64,000 bases of DNA from contig NZ_JAHLPM010000008.1 in the NCBI RefSeq assembly GCF_018917865.1, positions 124,001 through 188,000 on the forward strand, in the 5' to 3' direction. The notes beneath the pieces are model-generated. The model saw only the letters and a program-made list of their open reading frames with translations, ran no database searches and was not told the origin of the DNA. The stretch is from Tissierella simiarum (GTDB lineage Bacteria; Bacillota; Clostridia; Tissierellales; Tissierellaceae). The position numbers and the translations under genes were made by a program. The number at the start of each line of letters is the position of its first letter. The stretch's first letter is position 1. Positions 7,941 to 16,782 of the stretch are shown here, piece after piece.

Positions 7941-8571
7941 AGAGAACTTCAAGGAGTTTGAAAAATAATTAGTAGATGCTGCTTATTAGATTATTTCAGT
8001 TTAGCACAAAGCTTAGGCTAAGTGTGAATTAATGTAATCTAAAAAAGTTAGGGATCATATCCCATTATTTATTAAGACCTAAAAGGTCTATTATTGAAAT
8101 TAATAAGCATTACAGTATTCAACATTCAATCGCTATTCAAAAATCAAAAATTCACAAATTCAAAAAATCATCAATTAGCTAAACATCATTCAATATCTCA
8201 ATTCACTAAACAATAGTACGTTAATAATTATAATAAATTAAATCGCATGGTAGTGTAGTTTTAAAATAAGCAAAATCAACTTAATTATTGAGTAAAATGA
8301 ATTGAAGTTTTCTAAAATGCCCTTAATATAAATAAATAGTATTACTCCTGCTATAACGATATTTGCCCCTAGCGGATGATTTAATTCTTTTGCTATAGTT
8401 AAGCAAGGAGTATTTTCATTGCTAATAGTATATCTGGTTTTCTTCCTATAAATATATATATCTTAAGGGCATTTTAAGTATAGAATTTTAGTTTATTAAT
8501 TTGAGATTATATGTGTAAACTTCCTTTTTATCTTTAACAATTATAAGAATTATATTAATATTTTATCCTTG
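7920..8571. other. Gene-free region with AT-rich simple sequence and a palindromic element
   Basis: There is no supported gene in these 650 bases. The stretch 8110-8210 is poor in G and rich in repeated ATTCA-like words. The distinctive object is the inverted-repeat element at 8313-8476, listed separately. Confidence 0.6.
8313..8476. repeat. 164-bp imperfect palindrome, candidate MITE or structured RNA
   Basis: Perfect 14-bp terminal inverted repeats, TAAAATGCCCTTAA at 8313-8326 and TTAAGGGCATTTTA at 8463-8476, enclose a second matching pair, TACTCCT (8343-8349) and AGGAGTA (8406-8412). The whole could fold into one long interrupted hairpin. It has no coding capacity. No clear target duplication is seen. 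It may be a non-autonomous mobile element or a folded transcript. Confidence 0.6.
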
Positions 8572-9069
8572 TTATATTATTTTTCTAAAAACTTCCTGTG
8601 CTCTATTTAAATCATTAGCATTAGGATGTTTTTTTGCTTCTTCGTGTCTCTTTCGCTTTTCTTCAGTCATAGGATTAGAATGGTCTGGACCTCTGTTTTT
8701 ATATCTTTCTAATAATCGCTCATCTATCTTTCCCTGACAAATAAATTCTGCTATCACTTCATTTCTTGGTTCTAAAAGTTGTCTAGTTCTCTCTAAGGTC
8801 TTCTTTCCCCTCTCGGAATCGTTATAAGCTCCTGAAGTGCCAAATATTCCAATCTTCTTTCCTTCTATATTTTCCATATATTTTAACGTTTTAACATCAG
8901 GTAATCCTTTATCTACCCAAAAACCAATAATTATCATATCATAATCTTCGTAACTTGGATTGTCATCTACGGGACAAATTACACTCCCCTCAGGTAAAAC
9001 TTCATATATAGCTTCAGCTACTTTTTTGGTATTTCCAGTTCTGCTTGAATAAATTAATAATATCTTCAT
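8572..9069 (-). CDS. Flavodoxin family protein
   Basis: This is a small FMN-binding electron carrier or quinone/flavin reductase-like protein, cytosolic, 165 aa. The phosphate-binding loop SSRTGNTKK (residues 8-16) and the flavodoxin beta strands DYDMIIIGFWVDKG and KKIGIFGTSG are clear. The C-terminal tail contains a charged helix ending in HPNANDLNRAQEVF. That tail resembles the flavodoxin-like group sometimes named BilS, found with bilirubin reductases, but no such reductase is adjacent, so I leave the partner open. It is a single-gene unit with an AGAGGTG ribosome-binding site. Confidence 0.85.
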   Translation of the reverse strand: MKILLIYSSRTGNTKKVAEAIYEVLPEGSVICPVDDNPSYEDYDMIIIGFWVDKGLPDVKTLKYMENIEGKKIGIFGTSGAYNDSERGKKTLERTRQLLEPRNEVIAEFICQGKIDERLLERYKNRGPDHSNPMTEEKRKRHEEAKKHPNANDLNRAQEVFRKII

Positions 9070-9239
9070 ATAACACCTCTCTTTTTATAAAGTTTATTAT
9101 GTAACTATATTATATCATTGATTTATTGGTTCCTATATCCTAAAGACCTTAGATAGATATCCTTTTTAAAACAAATACTCTTTCCTAGTAAGAACAAAAT
9201 ATAATTCAAACTAAAAAAGAGTATTAAAATAGAATATAA

Positions 9240-9761
9240 TTACAATTTTACATCTAATGCTCTGCCCTTTTTTGTTAACAACTTTTCTTCCCTTAATGTG
9301 CTGAAATTTTTATTGTTTTTCTCATAATAATCGGATTCAGCCTTTTTAACTGCTTCCGTTAGCAAGCCTCCATATACTAAATCGCTCCTATCAGCAGCTA
9401 GGCTAGCCTCCATCTTTGCTTCCGTTAAAATAGCTTTTGCTTCTTTACGATTTTTGGCATCTTTAAGCTTCTTTTCTATTTTTTCTCGCCTTTTATTTGT
9501 CATCTCAGCTTTTCTTAATTTTTCTGGATCAATTCTTCTAATAGTCTCTTTCTCTTCTTCTGTTAATAGTTCTCCTCTAGCTATTTTTCTTGCTATTTTA
9601 TCTGCAACAAGATCATCATAGATTTTTTTCTGTAGTACAGAAGCCGCACTTTCTTGATTTTCTATTTTGATATTATTTTTATTCGATTGTTTTTTGGAAA
9701 TATCCCATAGTTTCTTAACCTCATTTTGATTAAATCCAAATTGATTTATTGTAATTTTCAA
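9240..9761 (-). CDS. Unknown basic coiled-coil protein
   Basis: I do not recognise a family for this 173-residue protein. It starts with TTG at 9761, supported by AGGAG 8 bases upstream. It is highly charged and helical, with no signal or membrane segment. A central block, KIARGELLTEEEKETIRRIDPEKLRKAE, is followed by a basic coiled coil (residues about 90-130) and a C-terminal KKGRALDVKL. Similar Lys/Glu-rich proteins with a LTxEE segment occur in other Clostridia as conserved hypotheticals, to my recollection. It is a single gene between a flavodoxin and an acetyltransferase; neither neighbour suggests its role. Confidence 0.7.
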   Translation of the reverse strand: MKITINQFGFNQNEVKKLWDISKKQSNKNNIKIENQESAASVLQKKIYDDLVADKIARKIARGELLTEEEKETIRRIDPEKLRKAEMTNKRREKIEKKLKDAKNRKEAKAILTEAKMEASLAADRSDLVYGGLLTEAVKKAESDYYEKNNKNFSTLREEKLLTKKGRALDVKL

Positions 9762-9858
9762 AATATCATCTCCTAAAAATATGTAATATCATTCTTGTAT
9801 TACATATCGGCAGACCATATGTATAGTTTTAATATATTACTCCTTTAAATATATTTAC

Positions 9859-10305
9859 CTATTTTATATCCTTAATAAAACAAATAATTCTGTTGACTTC
9901 TTCAAATCCAATTTTTCTATGAAAGTCATAGCTAACATTATTATCCCATTCAATATCAGAACCTATTTGAATACATCCATTAGCTTTAGCCCAATTCTCA
10001 CCAGCCTTAAATAACAATCTAGCAATACCTTTATTCCTAAACTCAGGTTTAACATAAATCCCTTCTATATATGCTACAGGACTAGAATCTGAACCTTCCA
10101 CATAATCAGTTCTAACAGACATATAAATAAATCCAGAAGTATTTTCATCAGTTATTGACATTAATAAAATATCTTTGTTTACGTCTATTAAATCTAACAT
10201 TTCAGTTTCTAAGCCTTCAAATGTATTATCAGACCATAGATCTAAAGCCATTGTTACTAGTTCATTTAAATTATCCTTGTTTGCACTTATGATTTTAGTA
10301 ATCAT
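9859..10305 (-). CDS. GNAT acetyltransferase, aminoglycoside 6'-N-acetyltransferase-like
   Basis: This 148-residue GCN5-related N-acetyltransferase transfers acetyl from acetyl-CoA. The acetyl-CoA-binding motif is in FRNKGIARLLFKAGENWAK (about residues 89-107). The stretch SPVAYIEGIYVKPEFRNKG and the end DFHRKIGFEEVNRIICFIK closely recall AAC(6')-I enzymes, which acetylate the 6'-amino group of aminoglycosides. The length also fits that family (about 145-150). Whether it confers resistance or acts on another amine cannot be told from sequence. It is a lone gene with a GGAGGA ribosome-binding site and has no mobile element beside it, so it looks chromosomal. Confidence 0.8.
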   Translation of the reverse strand: MITKIISANKDNLNELVTMALDLWSDNTFEGLETEMLDLIDVNKDILLMSITDENTSGFIYMSVRTDYVEGSDSSPVAYIEGIYVKPEFRNKGIARLLFKAGENWAKANGCIQIGSDIEWDNNVSYDFHRKIGFEEVNRIICFIKDIK

Positions 10306-10466
10306 AGTAATCCTCCAAAATATAAAACTATTATTTCAAGATACTTAAATAGATACTTAAAATTTATGATTGCTTTAAATTATATATCTATATATTCGAT
10401 ATAACTATTAAAATTCCTTTTTACTATACTCTTTAAATTTCACCAACTAAATTCATTTTTAAGCAT

Positions 10467-10505
10467 TAAAAAAGCAATAGAAAATATCTTCTTTCCTATT
10501 GCTTT
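10467..10505 (-). terminator. Terminator after proC
   Basis: AAAGCAATAG (10471-10480) pairs with CTATTGCTTT (10496-10505), and on the minus strand the stem is followed by a T run. It lies just past the proC stop and ends the hypE-hypD-proC unit. Confidence 0.75.
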
Positions 10506-10514
10506 CATTTCTTC

Positions 10515-11333
10515 TTATTTTTCCTTTGCCATATCTCTAGATTTTTCTGCACATGTTCTCATAGCTGAAATAATTGAATCTCTTAAACCTCTTTCTTCTA
10601 AAACTGCCACTGCTTCTATAGTAGTTCCTCCAGGTGAACATACCATGTCTTTTAGTGCACCTGGATGCATTCCTGTTTCCAATACCATTTTTGCTGAACC
10701 TAGTACAGCTTGAGCAGCCATTCTATACGCCTGATCCCTTGGCATTCCTTCAAGAACAGCACCATCTGCCATAGCTTCTATAATCATATAAATATAAGCT
10801 GGAGAAGAACCACTTACAGCAATTACAGCATCTATTAATTTTTCATCTATAACTTCAACTTTTCCAAAGCCTTTAAATATACTTAAAACTTCTTCAAACT
10901 CTCCCTTATTTACCATAGGATTTGGACAAAGAGCAGACATGCCTTCTCCTACGAGAGCTGGTGTGTTCGGCATAACTCTTACTATTTTTATCTTCTTTTC
11001 AAACATCTCCTCAACATCTTTTATGGATACTCCTGCTGCAATAGATACAACAACAACATCTTCTTTTATACTATCTTTTATTCCTTTAATCACTACTGGA
11101 TATAAATTGGGTTTAATTGATAGAATTAAGATATCCGCAGTTTTAGCCACTTCATTGTTATCTGTTGTTATTTGAATACCATATTGTTCAGAAACCATCT
11201 TTAGACTTTCTTCATTTAAATCACTCACGATCATATTTTCTGGAGAAAATACCTTATCTTTGATAATTCCCCCCATCATAGCTCGCCCCATGTTTCCGCA
11301 TCCTATAAAACCTAATGTTTTAGACATTTTCAT
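10515..11333 (-). CDS. proC: Pyrroline-5-carboxylate reductase
   Basis: This enzyme reduces 1-pyrroline-5-carboxylate to L-proline with NAD(P)H. The N-terminal Rossmann motif GFIGCGNMGRAM (about residues 8-19) and the C-terminal family signature around SPGGTTIEAV are present, and the 272-residue length is normal. It follows hypD by 56 bases on the same strand. Hydroxyproline dehydratase makes pyrroline-5-carboxylate, so ProC would complete conversion of trans-4-hydroxyproline to proline, which can then serve as electron acceptor or for protein synthesis. The start is either the ATG at 11333 or another two codons later; both are near AGGAG. Confidence 0.95.
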   Translation of the reverse strand: MKMSKTLGFIGCGNMGRAMMGGIIKDKVFSPENMIVSDLNEESLKMVSEQYGIQITTDNNEVAKTADILILSIKPNLYPVVIKGIKDSIKEDVVVVSIAAGVSIKDVEEMFEKKIKIVRVMPNTPALVGEGMSALCPNPMVNKGEFEEVLSIFKGFGKVEVIDEKLIDAVIAVSGSSPAYIYMIIEAMADGAVLEGMPRDQAYRMAAQAVLGSAKMVLETGMHPGALKDMVCSPGGTTIEAVAVLEERGLRDSIISAMRTCAEKSRDMAKEK

Positions 11334-11389
11334 TACACTCCTCTTTAAGTATTTTTTACAAGTCTACTGATTTCATTTGTTGTTCATCA

Positions 11390-13750
11390 CTAAAAGGTCT
11401 GATCAGTTCTTTCTATTATTTCATCTTGTAATACTTTGCTAAGATTACAAAAGTAATCACTATATCCAGCGACACGAACAATAAGATCTTTATATTCATC
11501 TGGATTTTTTTGAGCATTTACAAGAGTCTCTTTACTTACAATATTAAATTGAATATGATGACCATCTAACTTAAAATAAGATCTTACTAAGTGAGCTAAG
11601 TTGTCTAAACCCTCTTCTCCCTCTACTACAGTTGGAGTGAATTTTTGGTTTAGCAAGGTTCCCCCTGTAATTATATGATCCATTTTTCCAGCTGATTTTA
11701 TAACACCAGTAGGACCATTTCTATCTGCTCCCTTTGATGGAGAGATACCATCTGCCAATGGTAAGTAGGCCTCTCTGCCATCAGGTGTAGCCCCTATAAC
11801 AGATCCAAAATACACATGGCAAGTAGTTGGAAGCATATTTATTCTATGGACACCGCCTCTTCCATTAGGTCTTCCATTTACTTCATTATAGTAAGCATAA
11901 AATACTTCTTGCATAATCTCATCTGCATAATCATCATCATTTCCATACTTAGGTGTTTTATTTTTTACTAAATTTTGAATATCTTTATATCCTTCAAAAT
12001 TACATTTCATTGCAGCTAATAATTGGCTCATAGTAAAGTTCTTCTTATCAAATACATTGTATTTAATGGAAGTTAAACAATCTGTAATGTTTCCAATACC
12101 TACTCCCTGAATATAAGTGGTATTATATCTAGCTCCACCTCCATTATAATCCTTTCCTTTAGAAATACAATCATCTATAATAACCGAAAGAAAGGGCACA
12201 GGCATTTTAGTGGCATATAATTTTTCAATTACCCTATTTCCTATTACTTTTATATCGATAAAATAATGTAATTGTTTTTTAAATGCTTCAAATAATTCTT
12301 CATAGCTTTCAAATTCTGTTGGATTTCCTGTTTCAATACCTATTACCTTGCCACTGGCTGGATCTAAACCATTGTTTAAAGTGATTTCTAGAATTTTAGG
12401 CAAATTCATATACCCTGTAAGTATATAAGCTTCCTTTCCAAAGGCTCCAGTTTCCACACATCCACTGGTACCACCACATCTTGCATCTTCTATGGTTTTT
12501 CCTGCTCTAAGCATTTCTTGGACTACTGCATCTGCATTAAATAAAGATGGCTGCCCCCAACCTTTTCTTACAATTTTTAATGCCCTTTTTAAAAACCTCT
12601 GTGGCGTTTTCTTACTAACTTGGACGTTAGAGCTAGGTTGAAGAAGTCGCATCTCATCTATTACATCTAATACAAGATAACTTACTTCGTTTACTCCATC
12701 AGAACCATCTGCTTTTAATCCACCACTATTTATGTTAGCAAAATCTGTATAAGTTCCACTTTCTTTTAATGTAACTCCTACCTTTGGTGGTGCTGGCTGA
12801 TTATTAAATTTAATCCAAAAACACTGTAATAATTCTTCTGCTTTTTCACGATTTAGCTTTCCGCATTCCACTTCTTTCTTATAAAATGGATATAGATGTT
12901 GATCTAACCTTCCTGGATTAAAAGAATCCCAAGGATTAAGTTCTGAGATCACACACAAATGAACAAACCAATACATCTGAAGAGCTTCTTCAAAAGTTCT
13001 TGGAGCATTGGCTGGTACCCAACTACAAATTTCTGCAATATGAAGAAGTTCTTCTTTTCTATTAGGATTTTTTTCTTCCTCCGCCATTTCTATAGCCAAT
13101 TCTGCATAGCGTTTCCCTAAAATCATGATAGCATCACAAGCAATACTCATAGCCTTTAATTGTTCTTTTTTATCTAATGCTTCATCATCATTATGAAAAT
13201 CTAAGTTTTGGATAGATTCTTGAATTTCTTTTTGAAATTCTAAAAACCCTTTTTTATATATTTTATCATCTGCAACAGTATGCCCAGGTCCTCTTTGCTC
13301 CATAAATTCTGTAAATATTCCTGCCGCATAACAATCTTTCCACTCTTGAGTCATATTGTTTAAAATATGATAACGCATAGATCTTTTTTCCCAATAAGGT
13401 ATAATGACTTCCTGTTGAATCTTTTTTGCTTCTTCACTAACCTTAAAAAATATTTTTTCACGATCGTTCATTACTTGAAAATCTTCAACGGTATGGCAGC
13501 ATAATTCAGGGTATGTTGGTGTCGCTACAGGCTTTTCTCCTCTTTCTCCTACAATAAGTTCTCCATCATTGATACAAAGTTTTTTTTGAGACATTAATTC
13601 TTTCAAAACCAGTGCTCTAAGAACAGGAATAGAAACTGATCCTTCGTTTTTTTTATAAACTTCATCTACTATTTTTGCTCTCTCCATGGATATATAAGGT
13701 ATTGCTTTTAAACTTTCTTCTCTAAGTTTTCTTACCCTTTCTGTCATCAT
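11390..13750 (-). CDS. hypD: Trans-4-hydroxy-L-proline dehydratase (glycyl radical enzyme)
   Basis: This is an oxygen-sensitive glycyl radical enzyme that dehydrates trans-4-hydroxy-L-proline to 1-pyrroline-5-carboxylate. The 786-residue protein has the catalytic pair C431 and E433 in GGTSGCVETG, and the radical glycine G762 in RVAGYSDYF near the C-terminus. H157, D275, S331 and D336 also fall at a constant offset of three from the positions I recall for the C. difficile enzyme, which separates it from glycerol and choline family members. It begins 4 bases after its activase gene and is followed by proC, the enzyme that uses its product. This is the strongest contextual support. GGAGG lies 8 bases before the ATG at 13750. 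Confidence 0.93.
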   Translation of the reverse strand: MMTERVRKLREESLKAIPYISMERAKIVDEVYKKNEGSVSIPVLRALVLKELMSQKKLCINDGELIVGERGEKPVATPTYPELCCHTVEDFQVMNDREKIFFKVSEEAKKIQQEVIIPYWEKRSMRYHILNNMTQEWKDCYAAGIFTEFMEQRGPGHTVADDKIYKKGFLEFQKEIQESIQNLDFHNDDEALDKKEQLKAMSIACDAIMILGKRYAELAIEMAEEEKNPNRKEELLHIAEICSWVPANAPRTFEEALQMYWFVHLCVISELNPWDSFNPGRLDQHLYPFYKKEVECGKLNREKAEELLQCFWIKFNNQPAPPKVGVTLKESGTYTDFANINSGGLKADGSDGVNEVSYLVLDVIDEMRLLQPSSNVQVSKKTPQRFLKRALKIVRKGWGQPSLFNADAVVQEMLRAGKTIEDARCGGTSGCVETGAFGKEAYILTGYMNLPKILEITLNNGLDPASGKVIGIETGNPTEFESYEELFEAFKKQLHYFIDIKVIGNRVIEKLYATKMPVPFLSVIIDDCISKGKDYNGGGARYNTTYIQGVGIGNITDCLTSIKYNVFDKKNFTMSQLLAAMKCNFEGYKDIQNLVKNKTPKYGNDDDYADEIMQEVFYAYYNEVNGRPNGRGGVHRINMLPTTCHVYFGSVIGATPDGREAYLPLADGISPSKGADRNGPTGVIKSAGKMDHIITGGTLLNQKFTPTVVEGEEGLDNLAHLVRSYFKLDGHHIQFNIVSKETLVNAQKNPDEYKDLIVRVAGYSDYFCNLSKVLQDEIIERTDQTF

Positions 13751-13754
13751 AACC

Positions 13755-14657
13755 CTAGCCTCCTATCTTTATTTTCATTCCAGAACTTTTAAATTCATTT
13801 GCTATTTCAATCATTCTTTCATCAGTAGGTTTCTCCATGCCAGATAGATTGTAATCTAATCCAAGTCTTTTATATTTATCCATACCCATTTTGTGATATG
13901 GAAGTAAATTTATTTGCATAATATTGAGACTGGATAAAAATTTAATACTTTCAATAATATGTTCATTATCATCATTTATCCCTGCTATAATTGGCATCCT
14001 AATGAAAATATTAGCTCCAATATCAGATAATTTTTTTAAATTCTCTAGTATACTATTATTTGGTACTCCTATGTATTTTAAATGTTTTTCATTGTTCATT
14101 AATTTTAAATCATATAAAAATAAATCTACTTTATCAATAATTTTATTAAAGTTTTTCCAATTTGTATATCCACTTGTGTCTACGGCTGTATGAATATCCA
14201 TATCTTTGCAATTTTTCAATACTTCATTTAAAAAGTCTATTTGCACCATAGGCTCCCCACCAGAAAAAGTAACTCCACCACCTGATTCTTCGTAAAATAT
14301 TTCATCTTTCTGTATTTCTTTCATAAGATCTTTTACAGTTATATTCTTTCCTACATATTCTCTAGCATTATTTGGACAAAAATTAGCACATTCTCCACAC
14401 AGAATACACTTTTTCCGATTCACAATAGGGAAAGAATCATTTATCCTTATAGCCTGCTGTTGACACTTTCCTTCACAAGCCTTACATTTTATACATCTTT
14501 CTTCAAAAAACATAATTTCCTGTTTGTAGCTTTGACTTTCAGGATTATGGCACCACCAACACTTTAAAGGACAACCTTTCAAGAAAACAGTAGTTCTAAT
14601 CCCTGGTCCATCATGTATAGAATATTTTTGAATATTAATTATGGTTCCACTAGTCAT
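13755..14657 (-). CDS. hypE: Glycyl radical enzyme activase for HypD
   Basis: This radical SAM enzyme generates the glycyl radical on the dehydratase. The 300-residue protein has the radical SAM motif C29-PLK-C33-WW-C36, then two ferredoxin-like four-cysteine sets (C55, C58, C61, C65 and C84, C87, C90, C94), followed by TFSGGEPMVQ for SAM binding. This layout is that of the pyruvate-formate-lyase-activating-enzyme group with an extra cluster domain, as in activases of non-formate-lyase glycyl radical enzymes. It is the first gene of the unit and overlaps nothing; hypD begins 4 bases later. Confidence 0.93.
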   Translation of the reverse strand: MTSGTIINIQKYSIHDGPGIRTTVFLKGCPLKCWWCHNPESQSYKQEIMFFEERCIKCKACEGKCQQQAIRINDSFPIVNRKKCILCGECANFCPNNAREYVGKNITVKDLMKEIQKDEIFYEESGGGVTFSGGEPMVQIDFLNEVLKNCKDMDIHTAVDTSGYTNWKNFNKIIDKVDLFLYDLKLMNNEKHLKYIGVPNNSILENLKKLSDIGANIFIRMPIIAGINDDNEHIIESIKFLSSLNIMQINLLPYHKMGMDKYKRLGLDYNLSGMEKPTDERMIEIANEFKSSGMKIKIGG

Positions 14658-14972
14658 AGAATCACTTCCTAAATTTCATCTTTTTATTAAATTACTCATA
14701 ATATTTTTTCTGATAGTAGGATTTTAATTTTTTATCTTAATTATAATCAGACTTTTTACTTACTTTAAAATTTTATCTTAATTTTTATTTTATTATTTGT
14801 AGCCTAATTATATCAAATTCTATGGATTTCATCACAAAATATTAATATTTTACTTATTTTTTCACTTATATTATAATATATTTTATATATAAAGTCTAAG
14901 ATATTTTAAGTATTTATAAAATTATTTTCATTTTAATGAAAATAATATATTAAGATTATATGCTATTAAGAC
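14658..14972. other. Upstream region of hypE with possible promoter
   Basis: There is no gene here. A TATAAT on the minus strand at 14807-14812 is the best -10 candidate for hypE, but the -35 position does not match consensus, suggesting activator dependence or another sigma factor. A long palindrome lies at 14921-14946. Confidence 0.4.
14921..14946. promoter_or_regulatory. 26-bp palindrome, possible operator
   Basis: Two 12-bp perfect arms (ATTATTTTCATT and its complement) with a 2-base centre lie about 110 bases upstream of the candidate hypE -10. It could be a dimeric regulator site. It does not read as a terminator because neither flank carries a T run. Confidence 0.4.
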
Positions 14973-15003
14973 AAAAAAAGAAGGCTAATTTTAGCCTTCT
15001 TTA
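14973..15003 (-). terminator. Terminator after pepP
   Basis: AGAAGGCTAA (14979-14988) and TTAGCCTTCT (14991-15000) form a 10-bp stem, followed on the minus strand by seven T. It directly abuts the aminopeptidase stop codon and separates the eutH-pepP unit from hypE. Confidence 0.88.
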
Positions 15004-16782
15004 TTAAATACTTCTAGTTTCTTCTCTTAGCCATTCTTTCTCTTCTTCGTTTAAATAAGGTGATATTTTATTATATACATCCTTATGATAATCATTTAGC
15101 CAAGCTCTTTCTTTATCAGTAAGTAATTCTACATCTACACCTTCTAAATCTATTGGACAGAAGGAAATGGTTTCAAACTTCATGAATTGTCCTGAATCCG
15201 TTTTAATATCTTCATCTACAACTACTACATTTTCTATTCTAATACCATGACTGCCAGCTTTATATACTCCTGGCTCAATGGTTACTATCATGCCTTTTTC
15301 AAAAGCTACATTATTTGGTACTGTAGCTATTCTATGAGGTCCTTCATGAACGTTTAGTAAAAATCCTACACCATGACCAGTGCCACATTTGTAATCTATA
15401 CCTTCCTGCCATAGAGGATACCTACATAATACGTCTAAATTAGATCCTGTAGCTCCATATAAGAATCTAGCACTAATTAAATTAATATGTCCTTTTAAAG
15501 TTAAAGTAAAGTCCCTTTTTTCCTCTTCAGTAATATCTCCTAAAATTACAGTTCTTGTTACATCAGTAGTTCCATCTAAATATTGTCCACCAGAGTCTAC
15601 TAAATACATCTTTTCTTTTTTTAGTACATAATTGGATTCAGCATTAGCCTTATAGTGCATCATAGCAGCATTTTCTTTATAAGCCGAAATAGTATCGAAG
15701 CTTGGTTCTATAAATCCTTCTTGTTCTCTTCTAAATTCTTCTAATTTTTCTTCAGCAGATATCTCAGTAATTTCAATATTACCTACGTTTTTATCTAACC
15801 AATGTAAAAACTTAACTAAAGCCACTCCATCTTTAATATAAGCATTCTTTTGGTTTTTTACCTCTACTGGGTTTTTATTTCCTTTTAACTTAGTAGTTAT
15901 ATTCATACCTTCTACAATTTTACATTCTTCTGGTATTCCATTATATAACCATCTATTTACTCTATCTGGATCTAAGAATACTTTACTTCCTTTTTCAATA
16001 TCTTTTACATAATCAATTACCTTCTCATAATCATGAATTTCAATTCCATTTTCTTTCAAGAATTTTTCAACTTCATTGTCTATTTTTTCTTTATCAACAA
16101 ATAGATATGCTTTATCTTGCGATATTAGAGCATAAGATATTACTACTGGATTATTTGCTACATCTCTGCCTCTTATATTGTAAAGCCAAGCTATATCATC
16201 AAGGCTTCCTAGTAGAAAATAATCTGCTCCTAGTTTTCTCATTTCTTTTCTTACTTCTTCAACTTTTTCTTTTCCAGTTTTACCAGTATATTTTATTTCA
16301 TGGATAAAAGCTTTACTCTTTGGCATTGGTGGTCTATCCGTCCAAATTTCACCTACTAAATCATATTCACCATTGAATTTAATTTCCTTTTGTTTAAGAG
16401 CCTTTTCCAATCTTTCTACATCGGATTGAGGAAATATTTTTCCATCAAAACCAAGAGTATCTCCTTCTTTTAAATCTTCCTGTAACCATTCTGTATAAGT
16501 TGGAAATCCTGGAATTCCCATTTTAAACAGTTTAAATTCAGAACCTGCTAATTCCTTTTCCGCTTGAATAAAATATCTTCCATCAGCCCAAAGAATAGCT
16601 TCCTTATCTGTTACTACTACAGTTCCTGCAGAACCAGTAAAACCTGATATCCACACTCTTGCTTTATAATAGTCTGCTACATATTCAGATTGATGTGAAT
16701 CATAGGTTGGTACTATATAAGCTGTAATACCCCTATCTTTCATAAGATTTCTTAAGTTGCTTATTCTTTCATTAATATTCAT
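15004..16782 (-). CDS. pepP: Xaa-Pro aminopeptidase (M24 family, three-domain type)
   Basis: This cytosolic metallopeptidase removes N-terminal residues that precede proline. The start is placed at the ATG at 16782 because GGGGGG lies 7 bases before it. The 592 residues comprise two creatinase-like N-terminal domains and a C-terminal pita-bread domain with the expected metal ligands: two Asp in LDGTTDVTRT, His in GTGHGVGF, Glu in TIEPGVY and Glu in RIENVV. The upstream permease gene ends 11 bases inside this gene, so they are co-transcribed. Next to hydroxyproline dehydratase and proC, a role in digesting proline-rich (collagen-like) peptides is likely, though this is inferred from position. 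Confidence 0.92.
   Translation of the reverse strand: MNINERISNLRNLMKDRGITAYIVPTYDSHQSEYVADYYKARVWISGFTGSAGTVVVTDKEAILWADGRYFIQAEKELAGSEFKLFKMGIPGFPTYTEWLQEDLKEGDTLGFDGKIFPQSDVERLEKALKQKEIKFNGEYDLVGEIWTDRPPMPKSKAFIHEIKYTGKTGKEKVEEVRKEMRKLGADYFLLGSLDDIAWLYNIRGRDVANNPVVISYALISQDKAYLFVDKEKIDNEVEKFLKENGIEIHDYEKVIDYVKDIEKGSKVFLDPDRVNRWLYNGIPEECKIVEGMNITTKLKGNKNPVEVKNQKNAYIKDGVALVKFLHWLDKNVGNIEITEISAEEKLEEFRREQEGFIEPSFDTISAYKENAAMMHYKANAESNYVLKKEKMYLVDSGGQYLDGTTDVTRTVILGDITEEEKRDFTLTLKGHINLISARFLYGATGSNLDVLCRYPLWQEGIDYKCGTGHGVGFLLNVHEGPHRIATVPNNVAFEKGMIVTIEPGVYKAGSHGIRIENVVVVDEDIKTDSGQFMKFETISFCPIDLEGVDVELLTDKERAWLNDYHKDVYNKISPYLNEEEKEWLREETRSI

Noticed and set aside
14658-14972. T-box or riboswitch leader upstream of hypE
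   Set aside because: No T-box sequence, specifier-loop structure or known aptamer core could be seen; only AT-rich DNA and one palindrome.
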